DNA from: Streptomyces sp. YIM 121038
Lineage (GTDB): Bacteria; Actinomycetota; Actinomycetes; Streptomycetales; Streptomycetaceae
DNA: 64,000 nucleotides
Direction of reading: 5' to 3'
NCBI RefSeq assembly: GCF_006088715.1
Contig: NZ_CP030771.1
Coordinates: 3,534,001 to 3,598,000 of the forward strand
Of the stretch, positions 36,209 through 43,874 are shown one piece after another. The notes under the pieces were generated by a model. That model saw only the letters and a program-made list of their open reading frames with translations. It did not search any database and was not told the origin of the DNA. A program made the position numbers and the translations under genes. Every line of letters starts with the position of its first letter. Positions within the stretch are counted from its first letter, which is position 1.

Positions 36209-37276
36209 ATGAACCACAACACCCCGCTCTCCCCCCGCCCCCTGCGCCACCTCGCCGACGTCCAGCGCCGCGTCCTGAGCACGGCCCAGCTGCGCGCGCA
36301 CGGCGTCGGCGCCGCCGAGGTCAGCGCGCACTGCCGCCCCGGCGGCCCCTGGCAGCAGCTCCTGCCGGGGGTCCATCTGCTCCACCCGGGCCCGCCCACC
36401 AGCGAGGAACGGCTGCACGGCGTGCTGCTCTACGCCGGGCGGCCCCCGGCCAAGGAGTCCCGGGCGATCCCCGCGCAGCCGCGGCCCGGCGAGCCGCACG
36501 CGGGCTACGCCGACGCGATGATCACCGGGCTCGCCGCCCTCACCCTGCACCGCTTCTCCTCCGCGCCGCCGCTGCTCTCCCTGGACCGGATCGACGTCCT
36601 GGTCCCGCGCACCCGGCGGCTGCGTTCGACCGGCTGCGCCCGCCTCGTCCGGGCGCACACGCTGCCCACACCGCTGCAGATCACCGGCGTACCGGTGGCG
36701 CCGGTGGCGCGGGCGCTCGCCGACGCCGTCGCCCATCTCGCCGAGGCGCGCGCGGTGCGGCGGCTGCTCACCGAGGCGGTGCGCGGCGGGCACTGCGAAC
36801 CGGCCGCCCTGGTGGCCGAGTTGAACCGGGCGCGGCTGCTGGGCCGTCCGCACGTGGTGGACGCCGTGGACTCGCTGCTCGCCGAGGGCCGCGCGATCGC
36901 CGAGGACCGGCTGCACGCCCTCGTCCATGACCACGGGCTCCCCGATCCGCTGTGGAACGTGGATCTGCGCCTTCCGGGCGGGCCGCACCTGGGCGGCGTC
37001 GACGCGTACTGGCCCGAGCAGGCCGTGGCCGTGGAGCTGGACACGCGGGCGCCGCGGCACGGCCGCACGGGACGCAAGGAGTGGGAGGACGACGAGCAGT
37101 GGTCCGAATACGCCCGCAAGCGCGAGCACTTGGAGCGGCTCGGCGTCACCGTCGTCCACATCACCCCGAAGAAGCTGCGGGACGCCCCCGACCAGCAGGC
37201 GGCGGTCGTCCTGACGGCCCTGATGGCCTCCTGCGACCGGGATCCGGCGGCGTACATCGTGGTCCTGCCCAGATAG
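36209..37276 (+). CDS. AbiEi-like N-terminal domain fused to DUF559/Vsr-like nuclease fold
   Basis: 355 residues. The N-terminal 60 residues (RHLADVQRRVLSTAQLRAHGV ... GPWQQLLPGVHLLHPG) have the shape of the AbiEi-type winged-helix found in type IV antitoxins. The C-terminal 100 residues resemble DUF559 / very-short-patch nuclease folds: GGVDAYWPEQAVAVELD then a distant Glu and REHLERLGVTVVHI. Acidic D and ELD could be catalytic. No AbiEii-like toxin partner is adjacent, so the antitoxin label may not apply. Such proteins are common in actinobacteria with unknown function. The start is the ATG of MNHNTPLS; the open frame extends far upstream. Confidence 0.65.
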   Translation: MNHNTPLSPRPLRHLADVQRRVLSTAQLRAHGVGAAEVSAHCRPGGPWQQLLPGVHLLHPGPPTSEERLHGVLLYAGRPPAKESRAIPAQPRPGEPHAGYADAMITGLAALTLHRFSSAPPLLSLDRIDVLVPRTRRLRSTGCARLVRAHTLPTPLQITGVPVAPVARALADAVAHLAEARAVRRLLTEAVRGGHCEPAALVAELNRARLLGRPHVVDAVDSLLAEGRAIAEDRLHALVHDHGLPDPLWNVDLRLPGGPHLGGVDAYWPEQAVAVELDTRAPRHGRTGRKEWEDDEQWSEYARKREHLERLGVTVVHITPKKLRDAPDQQAAVVLTALMASCDRDPAAYIVVLPR

Positions 37277-37324
37277 CCCGGCCGCCCGTGCCCGCGGGGC
37301 ACGGGGCGGGCCCGCGAGGGGGGT

Positions 37325-37363
37325 GCGGGGGCGGAGCTCCGGACGGCGGGGCTCCGCCCCCGC
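37325..37363. terminator. Hairpin between convergent genes, with duplicated arm
   Basis: GCGGGGGCGGAGC (37325-37337) pairs with 37351-37363. The right arm GGGCTCCGCCCCCGC is repeated at about 37380-37394, giving alternative pairings. Confidence 0.75.
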
Positions 37364-37414
37364 ACGGGTGCGGCCTACGGGGCTCCGCCCCCGCGCGGGT
37401 GCGGACGGCGGCGG

Positions 37415-38584
37415 TCAGGCGCCGCAGAACTCCGCGGCCAGGATCCGGTCCTGGCCGCCCGCCCGGTCGCCGTTGAAGTTGAACGTCAGGGCGTGCCCGC
37501 CGTCGGCCGTGGCCAGGGACAGGGACAGCGAGCCGTGGATGCCGCCGCCGTGGCCCCAGAGGACCGTGCCGCAGGGCAGTTCGAGCCGCAGCAGGCCGAG
37601 GCCGTAGCGGCCGCCCGCGCCCTCCTTCCCCCGGGCGAGGACCGTCCTCTTCATCGCGGCGAGCTGCTCGGGCGGCAGCAGCTCGCCGCGGAGCAGGGCC
37701 GCGTAGAAGCGGTTCAGGTCCGCCGCGTCCGAGATCAGCTCGCCCGCGGCGCCCGCCACGGACGGGTTCAGCTCGGTCACGTCGTACGTCCTGCTCCCGG
37801 CGGCGCCGGAGAGCTTGGAGTACGCGCGCGAGCTGGGCCGGGGCAGGGTGGGCGTCGTGCCGGGCACGGAGGTGGCGCGCAGGCGCAGGGGAGTGATGAC
37901 GCGGTCGCGGATCTCGTCCGCGTAGGACCGGCCCGTGACCTTCTCGATGACCATTCCGGCGACGACGTAGTTGGTGTTGGAGTACGCCCAGCCCCGGCCG
38001 GGGGCGAAGTCCGGCGCGTGGCGCGTCGCGAGCGCGACCAGGGCCGCCGGCCGCCAGGTGCGGTGGCGGTGCGCGAAGAACTCCGGGGTGGTGAGCCGTC
38101 GGCGGACGTCCGGGTCCTCGCTGTAGTCGTGGATGCCGCTGGTGTGGTTGAGGAGCTGCCGGACGCTGATCCGGTCGCCGTTGTGGCCGTTGCCCTCGAT
38201 CACGCCGGGCAGCCACGCGCCCACCGTGTCGTCGAGGTCGAGCCTGCCCTCGGCCTCCAGCTGGAGCAGCACGGTCGCCACGAACGTCTTGGTGACGCTG
38301 GCCGCGCGGAACCGGTCGTGCGCGCCGCGCGGGGTGCCCCGCCGCAGGTCGCCGACGCCCGCGGCGCCGCTCCACGGGCCGTGCCGGTCCCGTGCGTGGG
38401 CCGTCACGCCGGGGACGCCGCCGCGGACGGCGGCCGCCAGGGCGGCCCGGGTCCCGCGGTGGTCCCGGTCCGTGCCGGGCGTCGCGGCCGCGGGGGCGGT
38501 CAGGGCCCCCGCCACCGCCACGACCAGGGCTGCCGCCGCCACGCACCCCTTGCGCACCGGGGTGAGCCGTCTCCGCACCGCCAT
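37415..38584 (-). CDS. Secreted serine hydrolase, beta-lactamase/DD-carboxypeptidase family (S12)
   Basis: 389 residues. Sec signal peptide (KGCVAAAALVVAVAGALTAPAAA, about 12-35). Active-site SxxK is S96VTK99, YxN is Y201SN203, and the third box is HGGG in the WGHGGGIHG stretch near 360, replacing KTG. Family members include the Streptomyces R61 DD-peptidase and esterases. Likely acts on D-Ala-D-Ala or an ester outside the cell; the exact substrate cannot be set. The two upstream and downstream genes on this strand also encode exported proteins. Confidence 0.88.
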   Translation of the reverse strand: MAVRRRLTPVRKGCVAAAALVVAVAGALTAPAAATPGTDRDHRGTRAALAAAVRGGVPGVTAHARDRHGPWSGAAGVGDLRRGTPRGAHDRFRAASVTKTFVATVLLQLEAEGRLDLDDTVGAWLPGVIEGNGHNGDRISVRQLLNHTSGIHDYSEDPDVRRRLTTPEFFAHRHRTWRPAALVALATRHAPDFAPGRGWAYSNTNYVVAGMVIEKVTGRSYADEIRDRVITPLRLRATSVPGTTPTLPRPSSRAYSKLSGAAGSRTYDVTELNPSVAGAAGELISDAADLNRFYAALLRGELLPPEQLAAMKRTVLARGKEGAGGRYGLGLLRLELPCGTVLWGHGGGIHGSLSLSLATADGGHALTFNFNGDRAGGQDRILAAEFCGA

Positions 38585-38703
38585 GGGTCACTGTCCCTTC
38601 GCCCGCTTCGCCCGTACGTCCGCCCGTTACGCAGGGCAGAACTCCTCCCCGGCCGGGAAGTCACGGCCGGGGCGGTCGGGCGGGGCGGTCGGGCGGGGCC
38701 GGG

Positions 38704-40455
38704 TCAGCGCTTGCGGAGGACGAGTTCCGTGTTGCGGTCGCCCGGTGCGCCGCCGAGGGCGGGCTTGGCGCCCGGGGCGTTGAAGGCCAGCTCGCGGTAG
38801 AGCGCGGCGAGTCCGGTCTGGGAGAGGTCGGCGAAGTCCGTGCGGTGCGGGGCCGCCGACTCGATCAGGGTGGTGAACAGGGACAGCGTGCCGTCGTGGT
38901 TGTCGACCAGCTCGATCACGCGCGCGAGCTGCGGGAAGTCCACGTGCGAGGCGGTGGAGACCTCCCAGAGCGAGCCGTGCGGGGTGATGGCGTTCTTGTG
39001 GCTGTGGCCGTTCACCCAGGCCAGGACGGAGCGGTGGCGGCGCAGCAGCGCGAGCACCTCGTCGCCGCCGTGCCGGGCCTCGCGCGGGTGGTGCGGATCG
39101 GTGACCAGATTGCGCATGGTGCGGCTGGTGTGGTGGCTGAAGACGATGACGTACGAGGCGTCGCCGCTACGCTCGACGGCCTTCAGGGTCCGCTCCAGCC
39201 AGCGCAGTTGGGCGGTGCCGAGCGAGCCCTCGTAGTGGCCGCCCGGGTCGGTGGTGTCCAGGCTGATGCCGAGGACGTCGTCGGTGATGCGGAAGGCGTA
39301 GTACTGCGTGCGGTGCGCCAGGTTCTCCTGGGTGTAGCCGTGGCCGACGGGTCCGCGGCCCGCGTGCGCCGGGTCGAGGTGGGCGCGGAGGTACTCGGCG
39401 GGGGTGAAGGGGGCGCGCGCCGCGTCCGGGGTCACGGACCGCATGCGCCGCTTCTCGGCCCGCAGCACCTCCTTGAAGTGGGCGCCCTTGGGGTCCTGCC
39501 CCTTCTTGACGGCCTTCCACAGGGCGGCGCCGCGCGCCGCGTCCAGGGACATCAGCTTCCGGCCGCCGACGGCGAGGTCGGCGAAGTACGAGTCGCCGGG
39601 GGCGTAGCACCCACCGGGCAGGGCGTCGTGGTTGCCGACGGTGGAGTACCAGGGAAGGTTCAGGCCCGGGCTGTTGACCTGCCGGATCGCGGCGTCGAGG
39701 AAGCCGTCCAGCTGCGGGAAGCCGACGCGCTTGTCGGCGTCGCGCAGCGCGGCGTCGGGGTGCCAGTACAGCTTCAGACCGCTGTTCTGCACGCCTTCGT
39801 AGTGGCGCGGGTCGCCGGAGTTGGGGGTGACGCGGCCGCCGCTCATCACCTTGAGGAACCAGTCGAGTTCGGTGCGGGAGTTGTTGTCCGTGTTGTCGCC
39901 GGTCGTCATCACGAAGTGCAGGGGCGCGCCGGTGGCGGGCGCGCCGCGCAGCGCGTTGACCCGCTCGACGAGCGAGACCGCGCCCGCCACGGACAGGGCC
40001 TCCTGCGGCCGCCAGGCGCTCGCCGTCTGGGCGCGCAGGTACTCGTACCGCAGCGGATGCTGTACGTCGACCAGGTGCAGGTCCGTGAACTGCACGAACG
40101 CGGCCAGCGCGGTGCGGCGCGCCTCCCGGCCCCGGTGGGCCGGGGCGAGGTCGGCGCGGACCACGCGCGGCCAGGCCGGTCCTTCGCCCAGGCGCCGGAA
40201 GCCGGAGGTCCCCCGGGGCGCGGCCGCCGAGTGGAGGGTGGTGCCCGCGCGGTAGGGGGCGAGCGGGGCGGCGGGTGCGGGGCGGGACACCGCGACCGGG
40301 CCGCGCTGGGCGGCGGCCGCCTTCCCGTGGCCTCCCGGCCCCACGGCGTACCCGACGCCCGCGGACAGGGACACCGCGCCCGTCGCGGCGAGGAACGCCC
40401 GGCGGTTGACGGCGGCGGTCGTGACGGCGGTGGCGACAGAGCGTATGCGCGACAT
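38704..40455 (-). CDS. Tat-exported metallophosphoesterase
   Basis: 583 residues. Tat signal with VNRRAFLAATGAVSLSAG (about 15-35). Calcineurin-like metal motifs: FTDLH (D-x-H), TTGDNTDN (GDNxD), GNHD and late SHH ... GHSH. The length and layout fit a family of actinomycete phosphoesterases (TIGR03767 type, from memory). It probably hydrolyses phosphodiesters or monoesters outside the cell, useful in phosphate scavenging; I saw no clear PHO box. ATG start after GGGGAGACGCG; the frame remains open upstream but the Tat motif fixes the N-terminus. Confidence 0.85.
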   Translation of the reverse strand: MSRIRSVATAVTTAAVNRRAFLAATGAVSLSAGVGYAVGPGGHGKAAAAQRGPVAVSRPAPAAPLAPYRAGTTLHSAAAPRGTSGFRRLGEGPAWPRVVRADLAPAHRGREARRTALAAFVQFTDLHLVDVQHPLRYEYLRAQTASAWRPQEALSVAGAVSLVERVNALRGAPATGAPLHFVMTTGDNTDNNSRTELDWFLKVMSGGRVTPNSGDPRHYEGVQNSGLKLYWHPDAALRDADKRVGFPQLDGFLDAAIRQVNSPGLNLPWYSTVGNHDALPGGCYAPGDSYFADLAVGGRKLMSLDAARGAALWKAVKKGQDPKGAHFKEVLRAEKRRMRSVTPDAARAPFTPAEYLRAHLDPAHAGRGPVGHGYTQENLAHRTQYYAFRITDDVLGISLDTTDPGGHYEGSLGTAQLRWLERTLKAVERSGDASYVIVFSHHTSRTMRNLVTDPHHPREARHGGDEVLALLRRHRSVLAWVNGHSHKNAITPHGSLWEVSTASHVDFPQLARVIELVDNHDGTLSLFTTLIESAAPHRTDFADLSQTGLAALYRELAFNAPGAKPALGGAPGDRNTELVLRKR

Positions 40456-40722
40456 GGCGCGTCTCCCCGAGTGCGAACGCGTCGGCAGTGGTCGCGGGGA
40501 GGTCCGGACCGTGGCCGTCCGGTGCGCTCCCCGCTCGTACTGGATCGTTGGCAGCGGGGGTGGCCTGCGCGTTAACGTCGCCACAACGGGTGACGCCGAT
40601 CACCGTAAGTGGATCTGAGGGGCACCCTGCGTGTGCATGCGCATCTCTCCGGGCGGAGGCGCGCCGGTCACGCGCCGTTCACTTCCCGGGGTAGGGGGCG
40701 CGCCGCGGGGTCAGGGTCAGGG

Positions 40723-41277
40723 TCAGGGGCGGGTGCGGGCGTAGTGGCGTGAGGCCTTCGCGCGGTTGCCGCAGACGGCCATGCTGCACCAGCGCCGCGT
40801 GCCGTTGCGCGAGGTGTCGAAGAAGTGCAGGACGCACGCCTCGTGGGCGCAGCCGCGGATCCGGTCGGGCGCGGCGGACAGCAGGTCGAGGTAGTCGCGC
40901 GCGGCGAGCCAGGCGGGCCCCCAGGCCGGGTCGGCGAACTCCGGTTCCTCGGCGGGGCCTTCGGGGGTGAGCCGGGCGCGGATCCGGCCGTGGGCGAGCA
41001 CCGCGTCGAGGCGGGCGACCGCCGTCGCGTCGCCGCCCGGCTTGCCCGGCAGGTCGACGAGTCCGGCGAGGGCGTCGCGGGCGGCGAGGACGTTCCGCAG
41101 CGTCCGCGCGTCGGCGGCGAAACGCGCGTCGAGGCCGTTCGCGGCGAGCCAGACGGCGAGTCCCCCGGGGGCGGCGAGCAGGTCCTCGCGGGCGCCGTCG
41201 TGCATCCAGCGGGTGTTGAGCAGGTCCAGGGAGAGGGGCTCGCCGGTGAGCGGGCGGGGGTCGTGGGCGGCGGGCAT
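40723..41277 (-). CDS. CGNR zinc-finger transcriptional regulator
   Basis: 184 residues. N-terminal ABATE-type domain (PLSLDLLNTRW ...) and C-terminal CGNR zinc finger (CAHEACVLHFFDTSRNGTRRWCSMAVCGNRAKASRHY) with four Cys near residues 144-172. Such proteins are predicted DNA-binding stress regulators. ATG start with GGGAGAG; upstream codons run into the promoter. It is divergent from a VOC protein across 156 nt that contain several GTTAG/CTAAC repeats, making the VOC gene its likely target. Confidence 0.88.
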   Translation of the reverse strand: MPAAHDPRPLTGEPLSLDLLNTRWMHDGAREDLLAAPGGLAVWLAANGLDARFAADARTLRNVLAARDALAGLVDLPGKPGGDATAVARLDAVLAHGRIRARLTPEGPAEEPEFADPAWGPAWLAARDYLDLLSAAPDRIRGCAHEACVLHFFDTSRNGTRRWCSMAVCGNRAKASRHYARTRP

Positions 41278-41293
41278 GGGCTCTCCCTTCAGA

Positions 41294-41366
41294 GCTAACC
41301 AGTCAAGAGTACGTGAGCGGTTGACGCTCTCGATCACTAACCACTAATCTAACTTTCAACGGTTAG
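41294..41366. promoter_or_regulatory. Divergent promoter with five CTAA(C/T)/GTTAG elements and a SigHrdB-like promoter
   Basis: Plus-strand promoter TTGACG (41321-41326), 18-nt spacer, TAATCT (41345-41350) reads toward the VOC gene. CTAAC/GTTAG elements lie at 41294-41300, 41337-41342, 41344-41348 (CTAAT variant), 41349-41353 and 41361-41366, several overlapping the -10. Likely binding sites of the CGNR regulator. Confidence 0.5.
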
Positions 41367-41433
41367 CCGATCCGGCGCGGAGGACCGACAACTCCCCCGT
41401 GCCGCCGGACGGAAGCACCCACAGGGGAGAGTC

Positions 41434-41889
41434 ATGACCACGATCAGCGCACCGCCCACCGGCCACATCGGCCTGAACGTCACCGACCTGGACCGCTCGC
41501 TCGCCTTCTACCGGGACGTCATGGGCTTCGAGGTGACCGGCGAGGGCGCCGACGACGGCCGCCGCTACGCCTTCCTCGGCCGCGAGGGCACCCTCGCGCT
41601 CACGCTGTGGCAGCAGGCGAGCGGCGCGTACGACTCCGGGCGCGCGGGCCTGCACCACCTGTCGTTCGAGGTGGAGTCCGTCGACGTCGTCCGCGACTAC
41701 GAGCGCGATCTGCGGGCCCGCGGCGTGGAGTTCGCGTACGACGGCGTCGTGCCGCACGGCGAGGGCGCGGCGTCCGGCGGGATCTTCTTCCACGACCCGG
41801 ACGGCACCCGCCTGGAGATCTACACCCGGTCCGGCGCCGACACCGGCGCGGCCCCCTCGGGCTCGGCGCCGACCTGCGGCTTCTTCTAG
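41434..41889 (+). CDS. VOC-family (glyoxalase/dioxygenase fold) protein
   Basis: 151 residues, two beta-alpha-beta-beta-beta modules. Possible metal ligands are His in GHIGLNV (near residue 11), His in LHHLSFEV (about 73) and Glu in RLEIYTR (about 130), the usual VOC pattern. Could be a glyoxalase, an antibiotic-resistance (bleomycin/fosfomycin) protein or an extradiol-type enzyme. RBS GGGGAGAG. A PNPOx-like gene follows 52 nt later and is probably cotranscribed; the CGNR gene is divergent. Confidence 0.88.
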   Translation: MTTISAPPTGHIGLNVTDLDRSLAFYRDVMGFEVTGEGADDGRRYAFLGREGTLALTLWQQASGAYDSGRAGLHHLSFEVESVDVVRDYERDLRARGVEFAYDGVVPHGEGAASGGIFFHDPDGTRLEIYTRSGADTGAAPSGSAPTCGFF

Positions 41890-41941
41890 GAGCCTCGCCC
41901 CCGCTCCCCCGCTATCCCGAGCCCCTAAGGAGGGCAGCGCC

Positions 41942-42826
41942 GTGACCGAGCACGATCCCTACCACCCCGGCTCGCGCGCCGTGCAGGACCGTGTGGGCGT
42001 GCGCGCGCTCGCCGACCACGTCGGGCGGTCCATCGGCCCGGGCATCCGCCCGGTCGCCGCCGCGTTCCTCGCGCTCCAGCCGATGCTGGTCGTCGGCGGG
42101 CGGGACCCGGACAGCGGGCGGGTGTGGGCGTCGCCGCTCACCGGCGACCCCGGCTTCGTCCGCGCCACCGGGGCGCACCAGGTGTCCGTGGCGGGCGGGG
42201 CCGGGGCGGGCGATCCGCTCGCCACCGCGCTCGGCCGCCCCGGCACGCCCGTCGGCACGATCGCCCTCGACCCGCGCACCCGGCGCCGCATGCGGCTCAA
42301 CGGGCGGGCCCGGCCGACGCCGCGCGGCCTCGCGATCGAGGCGGACCAGGTGTTCTCCAACTGCCCCAAGCACCTCCAGCGGCGGCAGCTGGTCGGCGGG
42401 CGGCGCGACGGGGCCCCGCAGGCGACCCGCGTCACCTCCGAACTGACCGCAGGACAGCGGCGGTTCGTCGCCGCCGCCGACACCTTCTTCATCGCCACCG
42501 TGCGGGACGGCGGCGCGGACGCCAGCCACCGGGGCGGCAACCCCGGCTTCGTCCGGGTCCTCTCCCCGACCGAGCTGAGCTGGCCCGACTACGCGGGCAA
42601 CGCCATGTTCCTCACCCTGGGCAACCTCACCGCCGACCCCGGCGCCGGGCTGCTCTTCCTCGACTGGACCAGCGGCACCGCGCTCCAGCTCACCGGCACC
42701 GCCACCACCGCGTACGGGCCCGACGGCGAGCGCACCGTCCGCTTCAGCGTCGACGAGGCCGTCGAGACCGCCGGGGCCAGCCCGTGGACCTGGTCCGCGC
42801 CGGAGTACTCCCCCGCCAACCCGTGA
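41942..42826 (+). CDS. Pyridoxamine 5'-phosphate oxidase-like FMN protein
   Basis: 294 residues with the split-barrel FMN-binding fold in two parts: an N-terminal half (AAFLALQPMLVVGGRD, TGDPGFVRATGAHQVSV) and a C-terminal half (FFIATVRDGGADASHRGGNPGFVRVL, YAGNAMFLTLGNL, GLLFLDW). This double layout is seen in actinobacterial PNPOx-related proteins that act on flavins, F420 or haem-like substrates; true PNPOx function is unlikely. GTG start with AAGGAGGG. Likely an operon with the VOC gene under CGNR control. Confidence 0.85.
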   Translation: MTEHDPYHPGSRAVQDRVGVRALADHVGRSIGPGIRPVAAAFLALQPMLVVGGRDPDSGRVWASPLTGDPGFVRATGAHQVSVAGGAGAGDPLATALGRPGTPVGTIALDPRTRRRMRLNGRARPTPRGLAIEADQVFSNCPKHLQRRQLVGGRRDGAPQATRVTSELTAGQRRFVAAADTFFIATVRDGGADASHRGGNPGFVRVLSPTELSWPDYAGNAMFLTLGNLTADPGAGLLFLDWTSGTALQLTGTATTAYGPDGERTVRFSVDEAVETAGASPWTWSAPEYSPANP

Positions 42827-42882
42827 TCGGCAGTTGGGTAACAGACCGTGCCTTGCCGGTGTACGCGGTCTAACGTCAGCGA

Positions 42883-43329
42883 ATGCACAAGGAGCTCCGG
42901 GTGGCGGCCTACGCCGTATGCGTACGGGACGGATCGGTGCTGCTCGCCCGCTGGGTCGCGGGGGACGGCAGCAAGCGCTGGACGCTCCCCGGGGGTGGCA
43001 TGGACCACGGCGAGGACCCCTACGACACGGTGATCCGCGAGGTCGACGAGGAGACGGGGTACGCCGTGGAGCCCGTCGTGCTGCTCGGCGTCGACTCGCT
43101 GCGGCGGCGGTATCCGCGGCGGCTCGGGGCGGTCGCCGACTTCCACGGGGTGCGGCTCGTGTACGAGGGGCGGGTGGTCGGGGGGGCGCTGCGCCACGAG
43201 ACGTCGGGGTCGACGGACCTGGCGGCTTGGCACGCGCTGGACTCCGTCCCGGGGCTGGACCGGGTGAGCCTGGTGGACGTGGGGCTCGGGCTGTGGCGTG
43301 GCCGCCCGGCCAGCGGACACCTCGCCTGA
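42883..43329 (+). CDS. NUDIX hydrolase
   Basis: 148 residues. Nudix box GGGMDHGEDPYDTVIREVDEETG near residues 39-61 follows GX5EX7REUXEEXGU. It would hydrolyse a nucleoside-diphosphate-X substrate such as an oxidised nucleotide or ADP-ribose; not determinable. No Shine-Dalgarno, but TAACGT ends 6 nt before the ATG, suggesting leaderless transcription. The gene stands alone. Confidence 0.92.
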   Translation: MHKELRVAAYAVCVRDGSVLLARWVAGDGSKRWTLPGGGMDHGEDPYDTVIREVDEETGYAVEPVVLLGVDSLRRRYPRRLGAVADFHGVRLVYEGRVVGGALRHETSGSTDLAAWHALDSVPGLDRVSLVDVGLGLWRGRPASGHLA

Positions 43330-43354
43330 CCCCTGGGTCCTGAACCGGTCCCCA

Positions 43355-43548
43355 CCGCTACCGCGGCGGGGTTTCCTCCCACCGCCCCCACCCGTTTCCA
43401 CCCCAGCGCCCCGGCCCGGCCCCGACCTCGCGGCTTTCCCCGCCGTCTTCGGCCGCCCGCCGCTACCGCGGCGGGATTTCCCCCACCCGCCCACCCGTTT
43501 CCACCCCAGCCACCCGGCCCGGCCCCGACCTCGCGGCTTTCCCGCCGT
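43355..43548 (-). repeat. Tandem pair of family B repeats
   Basis: Two direct copies (43355-43446 and 43460-43548) of an approximately 90-bp element beginning CCGCTACCGCGGCGGG and ending CGACCTCGCGGCTTTCCCGCC, spaced 105 bp start to start. They lie inverted relative to the copies at 18901 and 54020. Confidence 0.8.
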
Positions 43549-43563
43549 GCCCGGTGGACACGT

Positions 43564-43671
43564 TCAGCCCGTCCGGCGTTTGAGGACGAGGCGCGGAGCG
43601 CCGACAGAGCGGGGGCACGGGGGCGGCAGCCCCCGGATCGGGAAGGGGCGGGTCTGGGGCGCGCCGCGTGG
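43564..43671 (-). repeat. Intergenic repeat family A, copy 4
   Basis: Starts CAGCCCGTCCGGCGTTTGAG and ends in GGGAAGGGGCGGGTCTGGGG, inverted relative to copy 1. It directly follows the family B pair, upstream of the S8 protease. Confidence 0.8.
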
Positions 43672-43874
43672 AGCCGGTGGGGGCAAGTCCCGTTATGGGG
43701 CGTGTTGTTCCGTGTGGCGTATGGCGGAAGTACGCCACCGCGTAACCCCGGGGCAGGCAGGGCTCCCCAAAAAGGCACCCCTTACGTAAAGCTGAGCGGT
43801 CATCCGGCCCCGATTTCCGGACCGCTTTGGCCACTTCGAACCTGACCACTTCGAATTCACGTACAGGGATGTAG

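Noticed and set aside
40456..40722. Possible leader peptide between the phosphoesterase and CGNR genes
   Set aside because: A plus-strand MRISPGGG-type frame is open, but nothing downstream in the same direction would be regulated by it.
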